Positions 44,535 to 52,400 of a stretch of DNA of 64,000 nt are shown in pieces. The notes beneath the pieces were generated by a model. That model saw only the letters and a program-made list of their open reading frames with translations, was not told the origin of the DNA and searched no databases. The DNA is taken from the NCBI GenBank assembly GCA_002500665.1, contig DLRY01000073.1, positions 31,743-95,742 of the forward strand, written 5' to 3'. A program made the position numbers and the translations under genes. How positions within the stretch are numbered: position 1 is the stretch's first letter; the number at the start of each line of letters is the position of its first letter. The DNA is from Opitutia bacterium UBA7876 (GTDB lineage Bacteria; Verrucomicrobiota; Verrucomicrobiia; Opitutales; Seribacteraceae).

Positions 44535-46019
44535 CTACCCGCCCGCCGGTATCTCGTTCACCGTGTAGTACGCCCGGCGGTGGAGCAGGGTTTCGCCCTT
44601 GGCGTCGACCAAGGTTCCCAGGTCGAATTCATAGACGTGCCCGGGCTTGATTTCGGGGACCGTAATCCTTGCCTCCAAGCCATCGGCCGAGACCTTTACG
44701 GCCTTCACTGAAGGCGTTGTCTGATCCACTTCCGGCCCCCCGTATCCACCGTGATAAATATGGGTAAAGGTAGCCAGTTTGTACTGGCTTGCATTCTTGG
44801 CCTTGTCGGCATCGACGGGCTTGGTGAACTTGATCGAGAAGCCCTCGGGGGTAATCGACAACCGTTCGATTTCAAAGGGCGTGCGTCCGGTCCAGTCCAT
44901 CCTCTCGAGGGCAAAGGGCTTGCCCCCGCGCACGGGCCATCCGCGATTGGTGCCCCCTGAGAGAAGGTTGCCCTCGGGTGTGAACTGGAGGTTGAGGATG
45001 CCCGTTGAAAAACCTTCCCGGAAAGGATAACAAGCCCCTTGCCAGACTCCGTTTACCTTCTCCGTAGTCGCCCGCATCACGATGGACTGGGTGTAATCTC
45101 CAATGAAGATCTGGTCCTCGAAGGGACCGAACCTTCCCTTCGTCCGGTTCACCACGAAACCACTGATCGAGCGACCCATCCGGATATAGGGAAAGACCAC
45201 CGCGTAGGGAACCAGTTCTTTGACCTTTTTTTTCTCCGTCACGATACGCCCGCCGGATTCCGGCTCAACCGGAGCCTTTCCCATGGATGGAGCGTACTCG
45301 TACCAGTTGAAGCTGATGGGATGCCCCATGAATCCACCCTCCTTGAGAAACTTAAGGCTACAGGATGAATTCCAGGGGCCTTGGCTCTCGATATAGAAGA
45401 GGGCGCCATGCTCATTGTGGCCGATCCCGCCCGGACTGCGCAGGCCGCTGGCGATGGGGATGGTCTTCCCTTGGGGGGTGATCTTCATGGCCCAACCCCT
45501 GAACAAGGCCCTCGAGTGATAGGAGTTGGACAGACCGAGGGCTACGAAAAGGTTTCCCTGCGGATCGAATTTCGAGCCGAAGGCATACTCGTGATAGTTG
45601 GCGTAGCCCCATCCGTCGGATACGGTCTCGAACTTGTCGGCGCGTCCGTCCCCGTTTTGATCCGTGATGCGGGTAAGTTCGCAACTTTGAGTGACGTAGA
45701 AGGCACCGTCCCTGAAAGCCAAGCCGAAAATCTCATCCAAGCCGGTGGCGAAAAGCTCGAACTTGGGGCTTGGCTTGCGATTATCTATTCCGGAACAGAG
45801 AAACAGGTCACCCCTCCTCGTACCGATGGCGATCCGCCCGTCCGGCAAAGTCGCGAAAGCCCCCGCCTCGATAACCAGTGGGGATGGGATTGGGATTTCC
45901 GTGATCCGGTAGTACTCCCTTTCGCGTTCCGCGGTACCCCACCATTCCCCGACTTCCTCGGCCCGGGCAAACGGTACGAAAAAATAGAGACAAAAGACAA
46001 GCCTAGCGCAGGATTTCAT
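44535..46019 (-). CDS. Secreted sorbosone-dehydrogenase-like beta-propeller with C-terminal Ig-like module
   Basis: 494 aa with signal MKSCARLVFCLYFFVPFARA. Residues about 30-390 form a propeller (FATLPDGRIAIGTRRGDLFL, GLAFRDGAFYVTQSCELTRITDQNGDGRADKFE, FDPQGNLFVALGLSNSYHSR, GLRSPGGIGHNEHGALFYIES). Unlike the genes at 3357 and 12549, it has no DUF6797 and no heme. Residues about 400-490 are the same Ig-like end module (IHGGYGGPEVDQ region; FSIKFTKPVDADKAKNASQY). The start overlaps the pentaheme cytochrome stop by 17 bases (46003-46019), so it is probably an electron donor to that cytochrome (inference). Substrate is unknown; a PQQ-type or Ca-dependent dehydrogenase is plausible. Confidence 0.8.
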   Translation of the reverse strand: MKSCARLVFCLYFFVPFARAEEVGEWWGTAEREREYYRITEIPIPSPLVIEAGAFATLPDGRIAIGTRRGDLFLCSGIDNRKPSPKFELFATGLDEIFGLAFRDGAFYVTQSCELTRITDQNGDGRADKFETVSDGWGYANYHEYAFGSKFDPQGNLFVALGLSNSYHSRALFRGWAMKITPQGKTIPIASGLRSPGGIGHNEHGALFYIESQGPWNSSCSLKFLKEGGFMGHPISFNWYEYAPSMGKAPVEPESGGRIVTEKKKVKELVPYAVVFPYIRMGRSISGFVVNRTKGRFGPFEDQIFIGDYTQSIVMRATTEKVNGVWQGACYPFREGFSTGILNLQFTPEGNLLSGGTNRGWPVRGGKPFALERMDWTGRTPFEIERLSITPEGFSIKFTKPVDADKAKNASQYKLATFTHIYHGGYGGPEVDQTTPSVKAVKVSADGLEARITVPEIKPGHVYEFDLGTLVDAKGETLLHRRAYYTVNEIPAGG

Positions 46020-48294
46020 AATCGAACGAGAATTCGGAAACGCCTTCGTCCAAGATCAGGCTCACGATCAATTCCCGGCCTTCTCCGGGAGCGGGGAAAT
46101 CCCTCAGCTCAAAGGCCGCCCTGGGAATCGTCAGCCTTACTTCCGGGGTTGCGAAAATACGATCTGGGCCGGCTTCTATCTTCCCCACCAGTGCGCGGAA
46201 GAGTACCTTTGCAGCGTAGGGACTGGTGATGGAGAGCCTTCTGCGCAGAAGATGGACGTCCCCGGAAGACTCGGGACGCGAGGAATCTTCCATTTGGATT
46301 TTACCGAAGGCATAGGAGAAGGTGGGAATCCCAAGGTCGTCCAGTGAGTAGCCCCGGAAACGGTAGCCTAGGTTTTTCGGGTACAGGGGGTTGGGGTTGA
46401 CCGGTTTCTCCTTGGTCGTCTCGGGACGCAGAGGCCAAGCCTTTGGCGCGGCCTCGGACAACTGGAAGGAAACGTCCTGAGCCAACTGAACGGCCCGGGA
46501 CCTGGGGTTGAAGTTGCCTGCCCCCTGACCTCCCCAGCCGACACTTACGAAATCCCCTTTCCAGAGGCCTGTAAGGGTACCCGTCTCGGCATTGAAGGCA
46601 TAGTGGATGCCCTCCGGGAATCCGACCGAGATTCCGCGGTAACCCGCGATCCTGCTGCGCCCCCGGTAAACGCGGGCAAGCTCCCCGACCTCCAGGTTGG
46701 TTCCGGGGTTGCCAACCCCGGAGGGAGTCGGCGCGCCCTGCCCATAGGAAAGGTAATGCCAGATGGCCCGGATCTGAATGGAGGCGTTTACGTCCGCCTC
46801 CCCCCCCTCTCGTCCCGGGGGCCAGTAGGAAGGCATGACGATGCCGGGACGAAGACTTCTGGGCGATCGCATGAAGCGGTAGAACCACGAGGGTTCGATC
46901 CGATCGTAGGAGGCAAGCAGGTCGAGACCCTCAAACCCGCCCGCCGACTTGCCGTTAAAGAGATGGCAAGCCACGCAATTAAGGCCTTTGTCGCCTACCA
47001 GCTTGTGCCCCGCGCTCCTCACCTCTCCCCGTTTCTTCCTCCCCACCTCGGGAAATTCAACCTCTTCGATTTCGTCGACCTCTCGAAAAAGCGCGGGAAG
47101 AAGGCCCAAGTTATCCTCCCCGAAGCTTGGCATGCGGGTATGTGCGTAGGGACGGGCCCGCTGGCCATCGAACATAACCTTCCTCATCCAGAGAGGCTTG
47201 AGCTTGGCCCCTACCAAGTCGAGGGAGGGTGGAATCCTACCGTGATCGCCAAGCCCTTCCTGGGAGCTCTTCATGCGGAGGGACAGCCATGGCGACGGGC
47301 CTCCCTGTCCTCCGCGCTCGTGACAGGCAAGGCAATTGAATGCGGCAAGTGCTTGCTTGACGCTCTTCTCGGGGGAAGAGGGAGAATGGCCCTCTTCGAG
47401 GCATTCTCCGATGGCTTTGCGCTGAAAGGACGAGAGGTCGTAGAAGGGGAAGTTACCCTTTTGTCCCGAAAGGCATCCGCGGTCCCTGCGCAAGTCCTTA
47501 AACGGCAGCGAAGGCCGGGGTGGCGGCAAATCCTTCAGGGAATGACACGCCACGCAGTTGAGCTGGACGAATAACCTTTTCCCCAGCCGGACCTTTTGCG
47601 GCTCCGCTTGCTCGGCTTTGGCAACCTGAGGGCGACCCTGGACGAGGAATTGCGCCAAGTCCGCCGCCTCCCTGCTCGAGAGATGAAAATCCGGCATGCG
47701 GCCGGACTTTCTAACTTCCAGGGGCTCATGAAGGAATTGCGCCAGTGAGGAAGCGGAGTATTTGCCCGAAAGGTGAGCCAACGTGGAAAGGCTTTCAACC
47801 GGCTTGCGGGAAGGGCCGTCGAGAGAGTCCCCATGACAGGCCAGGCAGCCGACTTCCTCGAAGAGGGCTTTCCCCCTTGCCCCATCCCCTACTTCCCATG
47901 CCGGCAAAGCCTCATCCTCGTGACCCAAGCTTTTGAGGAAGGCGGTCAGGGCCTTGACCGCGCCTTCCCTCTCCTTCACGGGCAAAGCTTGAAGCATGTC
48001 GGGCATCCGGGTCCCCTTATGAGCATCGGACGGATTGGCTAGAAATTTCATCAGGAAAACAGAGGAAACCCTTTGGCCGACTTCGCTCAAATCCGGGCCG
48101 CTCTTTCTGGCGAAGAGATATTCGGCCCCGCCCGCATGGCAATTGGCGCACTGCAGTTCGCCCATCAGAGCCTCACCCGCCTCAGCCAAGGCAAGGGAGG
48201 AATTCTCATCCAGTCCCGCAATCGACGGGACGGCATGCGAGTCAATCCCCAAACCGATGAAGGCGAGGGCCAAGGGAAGAGCCGTTCTCTTCAT
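46003..48294 (-). CDS. Periplasmic pentaheme c-type cytochrome
   Basis: 763 aa with signal MKRTALPLALAFIGLGIDSHA. Five CxxCH heme sites: CANCH (about 49), CLACH (about 149), CVACH (about 246), CLACH (about 320) and CVACH (about 439). Met candidates for axial ligation follow most of them (RMPDML, RMPDFHL, RMPSFGE, IVMPSYWPPG). This is a string of class I cytochrome c domains, not a multiheme nanowire. The C-terminal 300 residues are heme-free and beta-rich (YAFNAETGTLTGLWKGDFVSVGWGGQ, RLTIPRAAFELRDF), resembling part of a propeller or carbohydrate-binding domain. It likely accepts electrons from the propeller translated with it. The ThuA-like gene precedes it by 48 bases. Confidence 0.85.
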   Translation of the reverse strand: MKRTALPLALAFIGLGIDSHAVPSIAGLDENSSLALAEAGEALMGELQCANCHAGGAEYLFARKSGPDLSEVGQRVSSVFLMKFLANPSDAHKGTRMPDMLQALPVKEREGAVKALTAFLKSLGHEDEALPAWEVGDGARGKALFEEVGCLACHGDSLDGPSRKPVESLSTLAHLSGKYSASSLAQFLHEPLEVRKSGRMPDFHLSSREAADLAQFLVQGRPQVAKAEQAEPQKVRLGKRLFVQLNCVACHSLKDLPPPRPSLPFKDLRRDRGCLSGQKGNFPFYDLSSFQRKAIGECLEEGHSPSSPEKSVKQALAAFNCLACHERGGQGGPSPWLSLRMKSSQEGLGDHGRIPPSLDLVGAKLKPLWMRKVMFDGQRARPYAHTRMPSFGEDNLGLLPALFREVDEIEEVEFPEVGRKKRGEVRSAGHKLVGDKGLNCVACHLFNGKSAGGFEGLDLLASYDRIEPSWFYRFMRSPRSLRPGIVMPSYWPPGREGGEADVNASIQIRAIWHYLSYGQGAPTPSGVGNPGTNLEVGELARVYRGRSRIAGYRGISVGFPEGIHYAFNAETGTLTGLWKGDFVSVGWGGQGAGNFNPRSRAVQLAQDVSFQLSEAAPKAWPLRPETTKEKPVNPNPLYPKNLGYRFRGYSLDDLGIPTFSYAFGKIQMEDSSRPESSGDVHLLRRRLSITSPYAAKVLFRALVGKIEAGPDRIFATPEVRLTIPRAAFELRDFPAPGEGRELIVSLILDEGVSEFSFDYEILR

Positions 48295-48342
48295 CCCCGG
48301 TCCTGAGGTAGGACGCCGATCAGGAAGAAAGCAGGAGGAAGG

Positions 48343-49101
48343 CTATTCTTTGGCCATAACCCACTTGACGGCATTGCCCAGCATGTCGAGGTATTCCATG
48401 GTCGACATGGTCGAGTTGTGATGGCCGAGAGTGGTGGAGAAGATTCGACCCTTTCCGTAGGTATTAATCCACACGCAGGCCTGTGGCTCCTTGGCCTTCC
48501 CATTGTCACCGTGGGCCAGGACGGTGGTTCCCTCGTAGACTTGCTGGACGTTGTAGAGTTCCCCCTCGGGGGTAAGCCATCCATCCGGCAAATCCTTGAC
48601 AACCGGGTGGTCGGCATGCTCCTTGACCTTTTTGACCGTAATGGCGGCCTTGGGACCATGCCCACGGGAACTGGCTCCCAGCATTGCGGGCCAAGCCTTT
48701 TTTTCACCGTTCTCGGCCTTGACGTTCCAGTGATAGGAATGCATGGCGCAGTGAAGGGCTAAGGCGGGCTTGCCCGCCTTGTGGACGTCGGTAATCGACT
48801 TGATGAAGGAAGCATCAGCCTCTTTGGCAAAGCAATGGTTGTAGACGACGTAATCGAAACCGTCCGCCCATCCTTTCTGAGCCAAGCGGGCCTTGCTCTT
48901 GGCCTGGTCCATCTCGAAGAAAATGTCCCATTTGGTAGGGACGCGCTCGCTGATGCCCTCGCTGATGATGTTCTTCTGGTTTTTATAGTCGTGGCAGCAG
49001 CCTCCCGTGATCATAAGGGCCTTGAGGGGTTTCTTGGCGTGATGCTTGGCAAAGGCCGGCAGTTGAAGAATCAGGGCAAAGGCAATAATCAAGAGTTTCA
49101 T
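48343..49101 (-). CDS. ThuA-like domain protein, secreted
   Basis: 252 aa. The ATG at 49101 opens the signal MKLLIIAFALILQLPAFA; a longer in-frame extension upstream is rejected. Domain: LKALMITGGCCHDYKNQ (beta-1 loop of ThuA), YVVYNHCFA, KPALALHCAMHSYHW, and GKGRIFSTTLGHHNSTM. ThuA proteins have a type 1 glutamine-amidotransferase-like flavodoxin fold, lack the glutaminase triad, and are linked to trehalose and 3-keto-sugar use. The His-rich GGCCHDY and LGHHNST segments may bind metal. It probably belongs to the transcript with the pentaheme cytochrome (48-base gap). Confidence 0.84.
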   Translation of the reverse strand: MKLLIIAFALILQLPAFAKHHAKKPLKALMITGGCCHDYKNQKNIISEGISERVPTKWDIFFEMDQAKSKARLAQKGWADGFDYVVYNHCFAKEADASFIKSITDVHKAGKPALALHCAMHSYHWNVKAENGEKKAWPAMLGASSRGHGPKAAITVKKVKEHADHPVVKDLPDGWLTPEGELYNVQQVYEGTTVLAHGDNGKAKEPQACVWINTYGKGRIFSTTLGHHNSTMSTMEYLDMLGNAVKWVMAKE

Positions 49102-49407
49102 AATGCTTAGTGTTTGAAGGTTAGAGGGCGGGATTGGTTCAACATTTGCGGAATATGCGGGTAAAGACAAGCTGTCATTCAAGCCGGTAGAATATTCGGA
49201 GAAGAGGGCGGCCCGAACCCTGAGTTCCGCAACCCGGGCTGGATGCAATGGGTCGCATGACTTGGCTCAACCGGACTTTCTCATTTGACAAGGGGGCAAG
49301 CTGGCATCTTGTCTGGAAGTACCTTTCCCTCGAGGTTTTGATCCTGGAGCCCGAACCACGCCTCCAAGGTTCCTGCCCTTGCTAATCCCAACGAATTTGA
49401 CAACACG
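49102..49407. promoter_or_regulatory. 306-base divergent intergenic region
   Basis: The longest non-coding stretch of the window, between the ThuA-like gene (minus) and the 1718-aa gene (plus). No credible small gene was seen. GACAAG (49287-49292) and CTTGTC (49308-49313) form a 6-bp dyad with centres 21 bases apart, close to two DNA turns, resembling a dimeric regulator site. A further GACAAC occurs just before the ATG. TTGACA at 49285-49290 lacks a good -10 at 16-18 bases. Confidence 0.35.
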
Positions 49408-52400
49408 ATGCATTGGTCGCTGAAGATCCCGTTCCTTCTAGGGCTGGCGGTGACCGCAAGCATTCACGGGGAGGATGGAAACCGCTTCGTTCATCTCGAC
49501 GAGCCCAACAACCCTTGGCAATTCAGCCGGCAATCTCCAAAGTTAGTCACTCCCCAATGGATTGGAGAGAAGGGCGTACTTGCCGTTGCGGTCCTGGCCA
49601 TAGACGACATGTCGGGGGATGGCCAGCGCTTCCGCAGTTACTTGAGCCCCATCATCTCGAGGCTTCAGGAAATCGATGGCCGGGGACCGGTCAGCATTAC
49701 CTGCAACCGGCCCAAGCCCGACCACCCCAACATGCAATGGTTCCTCCAGCAGGGCGTCTCCCTTGAGGCTCACACCACGACTCACCCCTGCCCCTTGTTG
49801 CAAAAAAGAGACTTCAACAGGGCCGAGGCCGATTTCCACACTTGCGTCGACCTCCTTGCGAAAATCCCGAACAGCCGGACGATCGGTTTCCGCTTCGGTT
49901 GCATGGATGGTCAAAACACACCCAGCCCCAGAGCCTATGCCGAAATCATGAACCGGAAAAGCCCGGGTGGGCACTTCGTCTCCATGAGCACCAGCATAGG
50001 CGTTGTCTTTACCCCCGAGGACAAGGAATTGGACCGGTTGCTTTTTCCCGGGGAACTCGGGGGCGGGAAACGGTTTTCCAAGTACCTGATGACGGGCTTC
50101 GTCAATTACCTTCAGAACTACCCCTACCCTTTCGTGGTAGGCAACAAGATCTGGGAACTGCCCTTCGTCTATCCCAACGACTACACCGGCCAGGCCCTGC
50201 ACGGGAGGGGGAACCCAGTCACCATCGAGGACTTCAAGGCGGCCCTCGACGCAACGGTCGTCAAGAAAGGAGCGGTTTCCCTCTGTTTCCATGCGGGTTC
50301 CTGGATGAGGAGCGAGCAGATGGTCGAAATCATCGACCACGCCGACAAGACCCATGGGAAGAAAATCAAGTTTCTCAATATGCTCGAGATGCACGACCTG
50401 ATCACCAAGAACATGCTCGCAGGGCATGGCTTGCGGGACGAGGAAGGAAACGACAACGGGGTCCGGGTTCTCGACCTCGACTTGGATGGATACATGGACG
50501 TCCTAATCGCCAACTCCAAGGCAAGGAAATGCCGGATCTGGAACCCGGGAGACTCTTCCTGGAAGGAAATTCCATTTCCCGCAGCCATGCACCCGGGAAT
50601 GCGGTTCGGTTTCGATGACGAGAACTTCAAGACCTTTGCCTTCCACACCGACGAGGAGGGGGAAAACCATGCCTGGTCCCTTCGGAAGGATTCCTGGGTC
50701 AAGGAAGACGTCCTCACCAAAGGCCTCGAAAAGGTTTCTTCCCAAATCGACGGCAGGGACGGCGGCTTAAGGTTCCTGGACGTCGACCATGACGGGACCT
50801 GCGAGCTTATCGTGGGCAACCCGGAACGGTCGGAAGTCTACCGGTTGCGAAAGACGGGCTGGGAGTTACTTCCCTTCTCCCTGCCCAGTGGCTGCTCCAT
50901 CGTCACCGCCGAGGGCAAGGATGCGGGGCTGCGTTTCGCGGACTTGGACGAGGACGGACGTGAGGACGTAATTTTCTCAAACTCCAAATTCTTCGGAACC
51001 TGGCTCTTCCAATCCCTTGAGGAAGGTTGGAGCATCAGGGCGATGGGCGGTGAACGCGAGAATGCAGGCACGGGCGAGGATCATCCCCGAGACCGCAAGG
51101 TCATTCCCCCCATAGTAAGGGCCGACGGAACAAACAATGGGGCTTGGATCAAGCGGGCCAAGCTCTACTGGCAGAATGAGGATACCGGCCATATTCTCCC
51201 CCATCACATCGACCGGAGATCCTTCGGGGACTTGCTGGGCGACCAGGACCACCGTCCCCAAAAGCCGGAGGCATCCCTGCGTTCAATGGAAGCCCGACCG
51301 GGCTTTGCGGTCGAGCTGGTCGCCTCCGAGCCACTCGTCATGGATCCTGTCGACGTGGCCTGGGGCCCGGATGGGAAGATGTGGGTAGCCGAGATGGCGG
51401 ACTACCCGCTCGGACTCGACCACAAGGGAAAGCCCGGCGGACGCGTCGCCACCGTCTCGGACAGCGACGGGGATGGTAAGTTCGACCGCAGAATCGTTTT
51501 CGCGGAAGGACTCGAGACGGCCAACACCGTCCTGCCTTGGCGCGATGGAGCCTTGGTCGTGGCCCCTCCCGCCATTTGGTTCATGCGCGACGGAAACGGC
51601 GACGGCATCGCAGATGAAAGAAAAATTCTCTACGAAGGCTTCGGTCGGGGAAACGAGCAGCACAGGGTAAACGGTTTAGCCTGGGGCCTGGACGGCTGGA
51701 TCTACGTCGCAAACGGGGACAGTGGAGGAACGGTAAGATCGAAACTGACCGGCAAGCAGTTGGCCCTGGGCGGGTCCGACCTCAGAATCCGTCCCGATAC
51801 GGGCGAACTCGAGAGAGCCACCGGCAGAACCCAGCACGGAAGAAACAGGGACGATTGGGGAAACTGGGTCGCGGGGAACAACTCCAACGCCTGGCAGATC
51901 GTCCTGGAAGACCGATATATCCGCAAGAATACGGGCATCACCCAACCGAATGCGAGAAATCCCATTACGGGGGTCATCGACCTCTACCCGGCAAGCCGGG
52001 TCCTCAGCCACTGGAGCGGCTACCGACCGCCCCCGGCAGGTTCCCCGGGAAGGCTGACCTCCGGTTGCGGCTACCTTATGCAGAGAGGTTCGTTGTTCGA
52101 GGGCGTCGTCAAGCCCTCGGTTTACTTTTCATGCCCGGTGCACAACTGCATCCACCGCGAGGTCATTGAATGGGACGGCGTCCTCATGAAGACCACCCGG
52201 GCCGAGGATGAAAGGGAACGCGAATTTCTCCGCAGCAAGGATTCGTGGTTCCGTCCGACGGCAATCCGGCACGGACCCGACGGAGCCCTCTACGTCGCGG
52301 ACATGTACCGGATGGTCATCGAGCACCCCGAGTGGATCGACAAGGGGCTTACCGGGCAAATGATCGAGGAAGGGAGCCTCCGGGCCGGCCACGACAAAGG

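Noticed and set aside
49285..49313. Sigma-70 promoter from TTGACA at 49285
   Set aside because: At 16-18 bases downstream the sequence is TCTTGT/CTTGTC/TTGTCT, a poor match to TATAAT.
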